A stretch of DNA of 64,000 nucleotides from Daphnia carinata (GCF_022539665.2 NC_081340.1:6695357-6759356), one strand, 5' to 3'. Positions 1-11,668 are shown, numbered from the stretch's first letter. The notes: generated by a model from the sequence alone, not told the origin. Translations and numbers: made by a program.

Positions 1-3000
1 ATATAGGCCTATATATTTCTGTTTTGCGGGATTGCCTACCGTCGCTTGTCGTAATTCACTTCCATTTAACGGACGGGGGGGGGGGGTAAGAAAAATCAGA
101 AGCCTTTTTGTATTGACAATAGTTCTTGTGATTACAATGGGAGGACACACAGAGAAAAGGCCTTTTTGTTTTTGGGTTTGATTCATTGCAATTTGATTGG
201 CTCATTATTTGAAGATATTACCGACTTTCTTTTTTTTATTCGTGTTTGTTTTTATGATTAGCTATTCGTTGAGGAAGGGGGATTTGTTTCATCAGGCAAA
301 GTGGAACCGGTGTGTGATGAAAATGACGAAAGCTTTTCACACCCATCATCTCAAGTTATTCCATTATTCGATTTTTTTTCTTCTAGTTTTTATTAACACA
401 CCTCCTCCTCCCCTTTCCTGTATCAATCGTCCAAATGCATCTTATATAATAAAACGATTACAATTTTTTTTTTACCCTCCTCTTTTTTCGGTAGCTACTG
501 ATGATGTTTTATGACCGGACGACAGTTGCTGTAATTGGTCGGGGAGCGTTTCCGTTTTTCTTCTTTCATCCCTACATCCTCTAGAGAATGTAAGACGGAT
601 CATTTCATATCATCTTCTGAGCGTAACAAAGAAAAAACAATAACAAATAAATGTATCGAGGATCGATGATGAATCATAGAAAAGAGACTATACAGTTACT
701 ATTTTTTTTCGTGTGTGTTACACACATTGGCTCTATACTTGTATTGACCTTGTTGTCGTCCTCTTACGCCCCTTAGTCCAACGACAGAGGAAAAAAAGAA
801 AAAGACTAGCGTGTTGATTTATTGTAGCCTATATAAGAGTGAGGAAATGGGAGCGGTAATCACGGCAATATAGAAAATGCTTCGTCTAAATAATCTAATA
901 GTCGTCGGTCGTATCCAAAAGACAGCAGAGATATAATATACGTTGCACTTCAGCAACCATTAGAGCGGCCGCCTTGCCCGCTTGATGAGTTGGGGCGTAT
1001 ATTTAATAATGTCTTTCCATCTGCTTGATTATTCGATGCAAAAGCGAGCGAAAAACTCGGGAAATGACGCAAGAAAATAACCTTCCTCTTTTCAAGGCAG
1101 ATAAGAAAAGTGACACGGAGTAGCCAAACTCGATAACATCGTACAATATATGTGTTAAAGGGGACGTCTCTCTTGGGTGCAACAAAACTCGTTTACAATA
1201 CAAATAGTGTAGGAAAAAAAGAAAAATGTGATCTTGTTGTTTGGCGATTGGTCGACCCCGACGACACCATCCCTCCCGTTGCGTATTGCATAATAGACAA
1301 CACCTATCAGTTTTTGGACGCCGAGATTGCTGTTAGACTGGACCTAGCGGCCAACAGCAATTGGACTGACGCTCAATTTCCTGGCTCTTCCTTATACTCG
1401 GTGGGCGGGTTAGATAAAAAGAAAAAAACTCTTCTATTTTTTATTTATTTATTGCGTATACGTGACAGTAGGTTTTTTGTTCCGGATGCCCGGAAGCTCT
1501 CTGTTGTTCCATGTTTTTTTGTGCTGTTTTTTTTTTTTTTTTTCTTCTTTCCCTTTTTTTCAGACTTGCATCTTTTGGTTGGCATAGGTCTCCTTACCAC
1601 GTCATAGTATAGTATTAGGTACTATATGTCTCATAAATACGGGGGCGATCGTTTACATATGAATCCAGCAGCGGATGTTTTGGTCCGTGCCAGAAATGAT
1701 GATCATCTCTCTGCTCTCTCACCATTTCTGATTGATATATCCTTTATGTGGTTTCTCTCTTTTCTTATGGATTTTTTTTTGTGTGGTTGTCATCATCCTG
1801 TGCCCAGGAGCGAAAGCATCAACCTTCACTTTCCCTTAGAAAAAAAAAATCCAGTTACCTTCCGCTTGGCTGCTGGCGGAACTGCTGCTGAATATGGATG
1901 GAGCCATCCTTGTAGCATCTTACAGCTTCAGCACAATCATTTCCCTATACCCCCGTTCTTTACCAAACCTTATTCCTTTTTCCATTGATGATGGACCTGT
2001 CTTCTGTCTTCAAAAACTGCATCTCATTTTCGTTTTTGGGTTGCTCAGTTATGTACATCAACTTCAGGTCGTATTCTTTTTTATGGGAGAAAAATTCAAA
2101 TTAGACCGCATCGAACAGTGCAACACGACAATGACAGCAGGCCCTCTCGATGGATTAGATTCAACCCTAGTAGCGTATCGATCTCTGCAATCGGGTCCAG
2201 GCTTTTTTTTTTTGTGCACGTATGCGAGGCCCTTGGATGATTTGCCCATCGTGCACACACGTCATACGTAATCAAATAAATACGCCTAACTTGCCCGCAC
2301 ACAACGAATAATATTTCAAAATGTGCGTCAAAAAGTGTTGACGAATTTTCTTTAGCGCCCGGACTAAATCACTTGCGTGCATTTCTTTTTGAAATTGAAA
2401 AATTCTTTTAAAAAAAATATTGATGATTCCACAACATGTTTTAAAAGCCTGATGTATTTAAATATGTTTCCGGATTTGTGTGGCCCTTTGGGCTTGCTGT
2501 CTGTGTCGTCCGTTTTCTGCTTCCCTCTTTTCCTTTTTCTATCTGACTATTAAATATATTTATTTTCCTACGTAGAACTGGCGAATCAGATTCTCGTCGC
2601 CGACGACCCAAGGCTATATATGGCTCTATGTATATGTGTGTTTTTTATGGGGGTCAGATGGGCCCGCCTTCATATGCAATTCGATCCGCGTACTTTGAAT
2701 TGAAATATTGCTCAGATTTTTTTTTTCTTTTTACATCGATTCGATTCTAGCCGCTTCCCCCTTTAAAAGTTCTCCTGATGGCCCCCAAGTTTTCCTTCCC
2801 TTTGCTTGCCTTTGAAAAATGAGGAAGGGCAGGTTTTAGATCATCATCGCCGCATGATGATATGTTCTACTTTTTTTTTTTCACAGCGTAGGCTGCGGAG
2901 ATCCATTGATTCTGATTACTTCCAACAGTACATTATAGAGCACAGAGCCGCATACAAACTCTTTTTTTTTTTTTTTTTTTTTTTCTTGTGTGTGCCCTGT

Positions 3001-4400
3001 AGAGACGGGCGGACCCCTTATCCCGTTGACGCTAATGATGGCTTGAAAAGTTATTTATATTACATATAGCCGTTTGGCAAGGCTTTTTTTTTTTCAGTTT
3101 TTGGTATACGATTATTAAATATATTGTGTATATGTGTACGCTAAGGATATTATATATTGGGAACACTATTCGAAGCTTGAGCGATTTGACTGATTGATTC
3201 TCGTCGCTAATTGAATCCCATCATTAATTTCCATTAGTCGTGAGTTCGCCGTGTTTGCTACTAGTTTTCCAATGGCCAAGTTTCATGTGTGCGCACGTGT
3301 AATGTTGAGAGGAAACCATCAGGAATAATGAAAATATTTTCTTTTTTTTTTCTGTTTTCTTTGTTCTTCCTCTTTTTAGATGTGAAACCAGCGGCAGACA
3401 GGAAAGAAAAAAGACAAATGTTTGGCAAAACAGACTGACGAGTCGATGAGTCTCTGTCTCTGTCTCTTTTCTTCTGAGGAAGGGGAGAAAAAAGGGAAGG
3501 CCTGGACAAGATGAAACGATGTCAGCAGCCACCCTGCCCGGTCCGCCTGCATTTGTACATGTAAGTTATTATTATTCATCACTTGAAAGAAGGGAAGCAG
3601 CCAATCTAGTGGAGTAGTCGAACACCCTAGTAGTTTATCAGGTGAAAAAAAAAAGAGGAAACAATCCATCCAGTAGACAATGATGACGTATGGCGTCTTG
3701 CTGTGCATGCCGATTCGTATTCCATTTTTTCAGGAAAGAAAAAAAAACAAGTTTTGAAAAACACAGGAAAATGGAATCAATCTCGAACGTATAAATAACA
3801 GTCGACTTTGTTCAGAGTGGTAATTCAATTAGAAATATCCGGCTGCTGGATCGTTTACTCAAAAGGGAGGGGGAGCCTGAATTTGATGGGGTGGCGAATA
3901 GTGCGATCGGACGCGGGCATATTCTCCCGCAACACCACGGACGATGTGCTTTCCTATACGTAAATAATCTGGTTAGGCAGATATTTATGCTCTTCACATA
4001 CACTCACCCCTCACTAAGAACGAATGGGAAAATGAAAGAAAAGCTGGCCATAAAAAAAAAAAAAACGTCGGCTCTACTGCACGCAGATGTCGACACACCA
4101 TCGGGGTTGCATTAAACCATGGCTTGTCTAAGAATTGATGCAGCAGACACGATCGGTCACGCCGTCACTCCGCCGCCCGATGTTACATTTATGGTAGTGG
4201 TAGTGGCGTAGGGTCTATGTGTTAGGTTCATGCGCAGCAGTTATGGATTCGCTTGGATGAATTTCCTTCATTAAATAAATGCCCTTCTTTTAGGACAAAT
4301 TTTGCAACGCTCTGTATGGAAAAAAAAATTACGGGCTTATTCATTTAGTCGAAAATGCGAATCTCGTTAGCCAGATAAAAAAAAATGTTGCTTTTGTTTA
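1..4400. other. AT-rich region without a recognised gene
   Basis: No open stretch here matches a protein family I know. The sequence has scattered T and A runs (for example T22 near 2962-2983), a G10 run near 77 and no clear dinucleotide array. Several short open frames exist but lack a coherent set of splice sites. The only stretch with protein-like composition is listed separately at 1152-1430. The region could be intergenic, or introns and UTR of a gene lying mostly outside the window. Confidence 0.5.
1152..1430 (+). other. Open stretch of protein-like composition, possible exon
   Basis: About 90 codons are open in one frame before the sequence falls into A- and T-rich filler. The translation between roughly 1225 and 1410 is compositionally mixed (acidic, aromatic and small residues, one N-W-T sequon) rather than the K/F/L-rich output of homopolymers around it. 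A possible donor lies near 1400 (CGGTGGGC). There is no good ATG and no acceptor I can place with confidence. I do not recognise the protein. It could be one exon of an unrecognised gene, a decayed exon, or chance. Confidence 0.2.
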
Positions 4401-5955
4401 TTTATTGCATTTCTTTAGGCCAATAATTAATTAATGGTAGAAGATCGTCGGTATTTGTTTCGAGTTTCCGGAGAAGAACGAGCTCGATTTGATGAACGTC
4501 TTACAATTTCCCAATGCAAAGTCTTAATGAAAATAGTGGGATTTTCCGTTCCGCTAGCCTTCTGATCCCCATACTATCCCCATAGATTAACAATAGCGTA
4601 AACTTCATTCCATTTTTGTCATTTTCCTTCCAAGTGGTTCAGAACCTATTAAAACGTATTTCCAACGACGAATCAATAAGATTTGTTGTTCATTGCAAAT
4701 TCCATTACTAGCCTTTTTATTTGCTTCATGAAGTGTATCAGGAAGCTGATTGGGAGTAACATTTAACGGGAGATGGCGGTGCGGTAGGATCTCTTGAAAT
4801 TCGACAAAAATCAGACGGCACAATCAAAGATGAATGCTGATTTCGATAAATTATTGGTTTTCTAGTTAAACCAATGATTTTACCTTCCAAACGACTTGGT
4901 ACAGAACAATTACCACATCAGCGCCACCTGATATCCATGGGGCAAGTTTTGGCACTAGAGCACCGTGGACTGCACAGGGTAATAGGCGTGAGCATTTTTA
5001 GCGACTCATCCTAAGATTGTTACTTCTATAATTATAAAAGAAATCTGTACATCTCACCAAATAAATTTTGAAATTTCCTAATAGATTAATATATGCAAGC
5101 AAGGATCAGCGTCAGGATTTAAAGCCTTCAGCAATTACAACAATAACCCATATTTAAATTGTTGTCCAAAATTTCTACAACCATGACTTCTTCCTAAAAC
5201 CTATGCAGTATGATGTGCTTGACAGGTGAGTGTTACACAAACATCCCATATATACCAACTATCTGCCTTATTCCAATTTATTTCTTTTTTAGGGGATGAG
5301 CATAAACTATGCTACACGTGAGACATGTGGAAATGGCCTGGCAGAATGCATATGCCATTTCGCTTACAGATTTGGAACTTAATATATATAAGGTTTCTAA
5401 AGTAAATGTGTTTCAGGATTTTGCCATCTGGCTATGTGAAATTCTGTTGTGTAGTTCATTATTACATAGGAACCTCGGATTCTACATTGGCTTTAGAGAT
5501 TTTACATCTGGTAATGCTTTTTCACAGAGTTTGTTTAGTTTTCTAATGTTAATCATTCATGTTGTGTTAGGAAAAAGACTGCTGATAGAAATCCGATACT
5601 GTTGGTTTTCTCATTCATCTTGGACTTCTCTAGTGCTGTCACCGTAGATGAGTTGCCCTGCTTTCCCAGTTGCACTGAAGAAGAACCATTAGGCAAAATA
5701 TTAAAAGGTGATACCATATTGTGTATGCCCCTATTGATATGTTTTAAAATGCTGATGCATGAGTAGAACTCTCTGGAATTTGTTATCAAGCTGGGAAGGT
5801 TTCAAAAAAAGTTGCATACAGGTAACAGCTCATTAATCATGTCAGTATGCTGGCCCAAAGTACCTCGCATTGATACATACCAAATAATTGCCTCTACATC
5901 TGAACTAAAAAAAAAAAAAAAAAAAAAAAAAAACTGGTTTCTAACAATTCACTAG
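4400..5955. other. Possible exon fragments, no assembled gene
   Basis: Three short open pieces look more like coding sequence than the surroundings. An ATG-led frame starts at about 4874 and stays open for some 46 codons across a good GTAATA donor. A frame ending at a GTGAGT donor near 5225 reads a mixed aromatic and acidic peptide. Another frame follows a strong polypyrimidine acceptor near 5293. Phases do not join into one frame as I read them, so this is either a gene I failed to assemble or a decayed one. A run of about 28 A residues lies near 5908-5932. Confidence 0.2.
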
Positions 5956-6231
5956 CGAAATGATATCATTGTCAAACCCACCCTATATGTAAAATCGTCG
6001 ATGTATACGGAACCCCAAGGAGCAGTTGCTTATGGTCGTCATAAAGGTACCATTACAATTTATGTAATAAAACTGCCTTTCAACTTGTATCCTGCTTCAA
6101 GATTGCCAACGGTTACCCGAAGAGTCATCAACATTGATGATACACGGAAACCACATAGTATTAGTCGCTTGTGGAAAGGACAGCATGGAGTCATGGCGAC
6201 CTACGGCGTTTAAGGAAAGCCTGGAGCACTT
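5956..6231 (+). CDS. Candidate two-exon coding fragment, unrecognised
   Basis: A plausible acceptor (TTCACTAG) precedes an open exon from about 5956 to 6046 that ends at a GTACC donor. An acceptor at about 6101 (TGCTTCAAG) then opens a second exon in a compatible phase, and the joined frame reads through mixed-composition residues to a TGA near 6231. The alternative is one unspliced frame from the ATG at 6001 to a TAA at 6213, which is also open. I recognise no family in either reading. It sits next to the inverted repeat starting at 6404, so it could be a truncated gene or repeat-associated debris. Confidence 0.2.
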
Positions 6232-6403
6232 TATACATTGAACCCGCCAAGTATGACAGTATTCCTTCCTTGATAATTAGTTTAGTAACTATTTTTAAAA
6301 TATTTTAGGGCAACAATGGCCAAAGGAATTCAGTATACAATGGAAAGTCATGGCATGACTGTCGATTGTCGCCATGTCGCTTTGTTATCCAATCTGATGA
6401 GTT

Positions 6404-7246
6404 GACCAAATAAATGACAATAATTGGATGCACGGCATGGAATTTCTGTACGCTGCTCGCGTTCTCTACGGTATTTAATTTTAAAAAATTGAAGTGCATA
6501 TCTGGGCTCCCTTCCTTTCCGTAGCCCCGTTTCCCCTTGACTCGTAATAAGCCCGTAGGGGGTCATGCCCCTACTGTACGGTATATATAAAAACAACATA
6601 TACCGAGGTTTGGAGGGCTCTGGCCGGAAAGGGGACGTGGGGTGCCGCTTCGTCCGATGATGTGTTCACGGAGGGTGACGTGGCTGCCCACAAATCCGAA
6701 CTAAAGGTTAATCGCTCCTGTAAAAATGTTCCAAATCTTCAGCTCTTCTTCCGGCTTCTCTTAGCCAATCACCGGGTAATCTCCCCGGTGGGTCAACAAG
6801 GCAGTGTCTCCCCCTGCCTGGGTTGACGGCAACTTTTGAAAGGGCTATTGTGCCTTTTTAAAGTTGCAAAAATAATTGTAATGTGCAGAGAATTGTCAAT
6901 AAAATTTTTTTTATAAAATATTTTTTGCAAAATTCGTTTCTTTCATTGTCTGTGTTAGCTGTGTTCACACATTACATTTATGAACTTTTTTTTATTTTTT
7001 TTGCTTTGCTTTATTTGTTTTTGTCACCTTTGATGGTAAGCATTGTTTCCATTGGTTTATCGTTTATCTGTGAGTATTCAATTATTATTTTTTACACTCT
7101 TTGAATTCTTCAACTTAGATTCAAGGAAGAATGTGTAATATTTGGATATTATTTGAAGTAATTTTGTATTTTGTTTTACTCGTATGGGAACCGATCCCCA
7201 GACATTCAGCGTGCAACGCCGATGCTCTAACATTGAGCTACGAGAT
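6404..7246 (+). repeat. Left arm of a long inverted repeat
   Basis: This arm is the reverse complement of 7530-8312. Between about 6475 and 6910 the two arms differ at only about two positions that I can find by eye. Outside that core, on both the outer and the inner side, they remain alignable but clearly more diverged, with small indels. The core holds local hairpins, such as GTAGGGG pairing with CCCCTAC near 6555 and CACCGGG with CCCGGTG near 6770. No transposase reading frame is present. The arm ends internally at a tRNA-like sequence. Confidence 0.85.
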
Positions 7247-7250
7247 ATAT
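7190..7250 (-). pseudogene. tRNA-Ala(UGC)-like sequence at inner end of left arm
   Basis: On the minus strand a perfect D-stem pair (GCTC...GAGC) is followed by a 5-bp anticodon stem with a loop whose centre reads TGC, the alanine anticodon. The T arm has an approximate stem but a six-base loop instead of the usual TTCRANN, and there is no normal two-base linker between acceptor stem and D arm. I read it as a tRNA-derived pseudogene or SINE-like head, not a working tRNA. Confidence 0.5.
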
Positions 7251-7335
7251 CTACATATTTTATTATCGCATATCATATGTTATCGTCTAGGATGTTTATG
7301 CAGTCTTTCACAACCATATGTTTATCTTTCTTTTG

Positions 7336-7412
7336 CTTTCATAAGTTTCATAGGTCTGTTGTATAGCCTTTAGCTGCGATACCTGTTACCCTGGGTTCAA
7401 ACCTCAGTAGAT
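7336..7412 (+). pseudogene. Third tRNA-like remnant in the spacer
   Basis: In the spacer between the arms the plus strand has a good T-arm and B-box sequence (CTGGGTTCAAACCTCAG) preceded by weak A-box-like sequence. Stems other than the T arm are not convincing. It is probably a decayed tRNA-derived sequence related to the two at the arm ends. Confidence 0.3.
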
Positions 7413-7527
7413 GTGTATAAATGAAGTAGAAGAAATGTAGGAGAGTATATTGCAGAATTGCTTTTCAGTTTTATTCTAAGTGTAAAGGCAAGTCCACAAG
7501 TGACTAGAAAAAAGCCAACTTGACATC

Positions 7528-7602
7528 ATATGACTCATGGCTCATTGGTAGAGCATCGACGCGGTATGTCGAACATCCAAGGTTCGATCCCTGGATAATA
7601 AC
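7528..7602 (+). pseudogene. tRNA-Thr(GGU)-like sequence at inner end of right arm
   Basis: The plus strand shows a D arm GCTC-ATTGGTA-GAGC with canonical A box, a perfect 5-bp anticodon stem (TCGAC/GTCGA) around a loop whose centre reads GGT (threonine), and a B box GGTTCGATCCC with a four-of-five T stem. The acceptor stem is lost. It occupies the position mirrored by the Ala-like sequence in the other arm, but the anticodon differs. Pol III promoter boxes are intact enough that transcription outward into the arm is conceivable. Confidence 0.55.
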
Positions 7603-8312
7603 TGAATGCTTACTGATAAACGATAAGCCAATGGAAACAATGCTTACCACTAAACGTGGCCCAATGCTTGCCATCAAACGTGGCCAGAACAATAAAGTTG
7701 AATTGGGCAAGATAAATAAAAAAAAAAGTTGATACATGAAATGTGTACACACAGCGAAAACAGACAATGAAAGAAACAAATTTTGGAAAAAATATATTAA
7801 AAAAAATTTTATTGACAATTCTCTGCACATTACAATTATTTTTGCAACTTTAAAAAGGCACAATAGCCCTTTCAAAAGTTGCCGTCAACCCAGGCAGGGG
7901 GAGACACTGCCTTGTTGACCCACCGGGGAGATTACCCGGTGATTGGCTAAGAGAAGCCGGAAGAAGAGCCGAAGATATGGAACATTTTTACAGGAGCGAT
8001 TAACCTTTAGTTCGGATTTGTGGGCAGCCACGTCACCCTCCGTGAACACATCATCGGACGAAGCGGCACCCCACGTCCCCTTTCCGGCCAGAGCCCTCCA
8101 AACCTCGGTATATGTTGTTTTTATATATACCGTACAGTAGGGGCATGACCCCCTACGGGCTTATTACGAGTCAAGGGGAAACGGGGCTACGGAAAGGAAG
8201 GGAGCCCAGATATGCACTTCAATTTTTTAAATATAAAATACCGTCTCGGGAATCCAAATTAAGTATAGAAATGTCATGTCATCCATTCAATCATTACAAT
8301 TTATTCAGTGTC
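7530..8312 (-). repeat. Right arm of a long inverted repeat
   Basis: This is the inverted partner of 6404-7246, with a spacer of about 285 bp between them. The core, about 7800-8235, is nearly identical to the left arm. Its outermost part (8240-8312) matches the left flank at 6404-6475 at a visibly lower level. Transcription across both arms would give a hairpin RNA with a stem of more than 430 bp. Confidence 0.85.
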
Positions 8313-8940
8313 TTGCCCCAACCAAGAATGTTTTCAGATCCAATGTTACTATTAACCTATGCTGAGAAAAGAAAAACAACACCATTAAGCATCTCAATTG
8401 TTGCTCGTGTGACTTACATGACTTATAGATTCAACTTCTGGCAGAAGCTTGGGAAAGGCCATACAAATTGCAGATGAAAATCATTGTATAAGGCTCTTGA
8501 ATGATAAAATAGCACCCCTAGAATGTTGCATTGTTGATAGTTGTGTTCCCAGTATGCTGAAAATCCTTTCCTATAGGATAAATTTTTTGTTGTAGATTAG
8601 ACATGGTTGGCAAAAAGCAGGAGAAATGCTTTGTCATAAATTCAAAAAATTTTCAAGAAAATTCCTTTCATACCTAAAGAGTCCATGTATGATGTTCATC
8701 GCTGCAATGCCAACGAAATGAAACATTTTTAGGGCCATTTAAGTACCCAGCTTCACCAACACTCTGAACGTAAAGGACAAGTTGTTCTTTAGCAAGAGAA
8801 GCAAAATTATTTGAGGCTTCCAGCTGTGACAGAGCTATAAAGGATTGCTGTTTCACAGGATTCATTCACACAAGATGGTACTTCTCATTAGACAATTTGC
8901 ATACTCTATTACTTTACCTCATACCTTAATGGTAATGCAC
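8313..8940. other. Interval between inverted repeat and small minus-strand gene
   Basis: The segment is AT-rich. A minus-strand open frame at 8674-8865 (about 63 codons, mixed composition) could be an alternative 3' exon of the gene at 8943-9596, because that gene contains a possible GTGAGC donor shortly before its stop. I see no recognisable family, repeat or RNA gene. Confidence 0.3.
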
Positions 8941-8942
8941 TT

Positions 8943-9596
8943 TCAGTGTTTTTCAACTGCAGGCTCACTCTTCCATCCTGTAACACTTCCAGACTTGACT
9001 TGATCCCCTGCTAAAATTCTGTGAATGCAAAATAATAGCATTAAAAATACTTTTTCGATAGACAAAAAACCGAAAAGCACCTAATCCATGTTTTATGTTT
9101 AACTCTTGCCATATTTCGGTTTCCGTACCACACCCATTTTCGGCCCAAATACGGTCCCACAATTGTTCAATTCCTTCGCTGCATGGACTTATTACTAACA
9201 ATTCTTTTAGGGCAGCACTAACAGAATTTAAATTTAACACACTGTCAGGTGGTGGACTGAATAACTAAACAATAAATAATTGTTTGTTAAAATTCTATAC
9301 TTATTTTGAATTCTTATTTGAAAAGTTTAGATACCTGACTGTGTTCGCCTAATGCCAATTCATTCTCATGTTCAGTTAGGGATGAGTTTGGAAAAACCTC
9401 CTTCACTGTTTGGAAACTGTTCCATTCCAATTTGTTCTTTTCCCCTAGCTGAGCTTGTAGCCTCAAAATTTGAGCTACAAAACACAAATGAATAAAAGCA
9501 AATAAATAGAATCATTACATATTAGGCCTTACCATCCTTAGCTTTGCTGTTATCTAATATTTTGTGTTGTTCTAATAATTGGGCCTGCAGCTTCAT
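8943..9596 (-). CDS. Unrecognised 151-residue protein with N-terminal coiled coil, four exons
   Basis: Coding exons on the minus strand are 9596-9533, 9474-9335, 9264-9081 and 9010-8943. All junctions are GT-AG, the phases (1, 0, 1) join without a break and the sum is 152 codons including TGA. The start is the first ATG after the exon-2 acceptor. The N-terminal third carries two related leucine- and glutamine-rich segments (KLQAQLLEQ and RLQAQLGEK) suggesting a coiled coil. The rest is mixed and unrecognised. An upstream exon at about 9660-9735 reads coiled-coil-like residues but is in the wrong phase by one nucleotide. The native protein may therefore have been longer and now be damaged, or the short form may be real. 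A hAT-like element lies about 150 bp upstream. Confidence 0.4.
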
Positions 9597-9740
9597 AATT
9601 TGATCTAATAAACAATAATTAATAAGTGAAAACCAATATAATAATGTTTATACTTACTATCCTTTTGTTGTATTATCTTATCTATTTTTCAATTGTTCCT
9701 CCAGCCACGCGTTATTCTCTCCATCCACGCTACTGAACTA

Positions 9741-9748
9741 ACTGCGAG
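9741..9748 (+). repeat. Left target-site duplication of the hAT-like element
   Basis: ACTGCGAG directly abuts the left terminus and recurs immediately after the right terminus. Choosing TAG...CTA as the element ends gives an 8-bp duplication and the longest symmetrical terminal repeat. Other boundary choices give 10 to 13 bp. Confidence 0.85.
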
Positions 9749-9933
9749 TAGTGTTGGCGACTATCTAAACCTGAAAACGATATATCGATATTTTTAGATA
9801 CTTTTTAGATAGTCGACTTTTTTAGATAATCGCTGTATCGATACATCCCAAATAGATCTTCCATTGAACAATAGATGGCGTCTAGTGCAAATGAAAAAAA
9901 AACTAAAATAATTTAAAAACTTTCACCGCTGCC

Positions 9934-10273
9934 TAGATTTGAACTCCGACGCATCGAGTTACGAGCGCAGACTTAACCCACACCGCCAAACCAGTAAGAA
10001 AAAAACTACATGGCACAAGTATGGTTTTCGTTGGCGAGTATCGATACAAATATTATGAAATACAATATTTTTATCGTCTGCTTTACTTTACAAGTCTTAA
10101 CAGATGATTTTAGTTATACATATCAGTGTTGCCTTATAAAATATAATAGATTTTTGTTGAAATGTTTATTACATGAATATAAAATGTAGAGAAAATAATA
10201 ATTTACCATTGTGCAAATGTATTTATCGTCAGGATATAAAAATATGTATTTCAAATTTTGAAAAAATGTCTTT
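9934..10273 (-). repeat. Array unit 1 (tRNA-like at 9934-9992)
   Basis: On the minus strand the A box reads TGGCGGTGTGGGTTAAG and the B box GAGTTCAAATC. TATCGATAC lies at 10039-10047. Only the distal half of the GCAGACGA/TCGTCTGC pair is kept. Confidence 0.7.
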
Positions 10274-10613
10274 CAGACGGATTCGAACTTCTGTACTTTG
10301 TGTTGTGAGCGCGGAATTGATCCACAACGCTAACTCTCCACAATTTGTGTGTGTCAAGCAATAAGTCCAACGTTTGGTGCCGAGTATCGATACAAATTTC
10401 AGAAGCAACTGTTACTTACCGTCATCTGCTTTATCAACGATGCTAAACAGCATACTATTTTGCTATGAAAATTTGTTACATTTATAAATTACAAATCTCA
10501 TTTTATTAGTATCGTACACGCCTCAGTTAACAGAGAGCGATTATCCTACATTTTTATTACTCAGATACGTTTAAAATTTTATGTTTAGCAGATTGTAAAA
10601 AAAATGCTCCAAA
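10274..10613 (-). repeat. Array unit 2 (tRNA-like at 10274-10340)
   Basis: The A box is TTAGCGTTGTGGATCAA and the B box GTTCGAATCC, which matches the consensus fully. TATCGATAC lies at 10385-10393. The hairpin pair is degraded. Confidence 0.75.
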
Positions 10614-10962
10614 ACAGATTTGAACTCGAGAATTCCGAATCCCAATCGCAGTGCTTATCCACAGCGCTACTCCCTCATGACAACTGTTTGCAAAGCAATA
10701 TATAATAATAGTGTTAACGAGTATCGATACAAATTGCAGACTACACATCGAAATTTGTCGTCTGTTTTACGTAGGGCTAAACAGTATGTTGCAAAGGCAA
10801 TGAAAACAAATATTTTCAGGTTTCTTCTCTCATTCAAAATTTGAATTCTTTGAATTTAATAACACTATACTACGCTACTATACTATGCTATGCATTATAA
10901 CACTTTAGTTCTGTCAAATAAGTATTTTTCAGAAATGTAAGGAATCCAATAAAAAGACATTA
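10614..10962 (-). repeat. Array unit 3 (tRNA-like at 10614-10678)
   Basis: The A box is GTAGCGCTGTGGATAAG and the B box GAGTTCAAATC. TATCGATAC lies at 10722-10730, followed by a GCAGAC...GTCTG inverted pair. Confidence 0.75.
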
Positions 10963-11319
10963 TACTGGGATCGAACACGGTTCTATTTTGTAGGATGCTG
11001 TATCTTAAACCACTGGGCCACTTCGATATTGCAAAATGTGCAAATTCAAAACAATTAATTGTTATCGGGTAGTATCGATACAAATTGCAGACGAAAATCT
11101 AACATTGCTGTCGTCTGCAACGATTTAGATTGAAGATTTGTTTACTATTGATATCAGGGTTGCCACCGCAAATTAACAGTATTCTTATACAGCAAATTAA
11201 CTTTTAAAAACGGCACAATATTTATATAGGACTGTAATGCAAAATTTTTGTGAATTCCCGTTAAAAATCATCTATAACATATTTTTGCAATTATTAAACA
11301 TAGTGAAAAACTATGTCTT
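10963..11319 (-). repeat. Array unit 4 (tRNA-like at 10963-11025)
   Basis: The A box is GTGGCCCAGTGGTTTAAG and the B box GTTCGATCCC. TATCGATAC lies at 11073-11081. The full GCAGACGA...TCGTCTGC pair is present (8-bp stem, loop of about 18 nt). Confidence 0.75.
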
Positions 11320-11668
11320 CGTTGAGGGTTGAACTCCGAATCTTTGTGTCCTGAGCCACATCTTCTTCCACTTAGCCATGACGTTTTTGAAAAATTTGTA
11401 ACCAGCAAGGTGGTATTGGTGTGGGATAGTATCGATACAAATTGCAGACGAATATCTAATTTTATCGTCGTCTGCTCAATTTTACGAAGCTGCGCAGTGA
11501 AATTTTCCAGTATTAGGTGTTGCCATAAAATTTATCAGTGCTTTAAGTTTCGTAATATAATATTATAAATATTTTAAAAAAGGACAAATGCTACCGCTTC
11601 TAAAAAACCTTCTTGTAAAAACATTTATGCAATTTTTCTCACAAAACCAAAAATTGCGAAAAATCGTC
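11320..11668 (-). repeat. Array unit 5 (tRNA-like at 11320-11383)
   Basis: The A box is ATGGCTAAGTGGAAGAAG and the B box GAGTTCAACCC. TATCGATAC lies at 11430-11438, with the full GCAGACGA...TCGTCTGC pair. Confidence 0.75.

Noticed and set aside
6475-6910. Hammerhead or HDV-like ribozyme in the inverted-repeat core
   Set aside because: A CCGATGATG sequence and a GGAAAC sequence occur, but they are not spaced or flanked by the stems required for a hammerhead, and no HDV-type nested pairing was found.
7190-7602. Functional tRNA genes in the inverted repeat
   Set aside because: Acceptor stems do not pair and one T loop is irregular. They are better described as tRNA-like pseudogenes.
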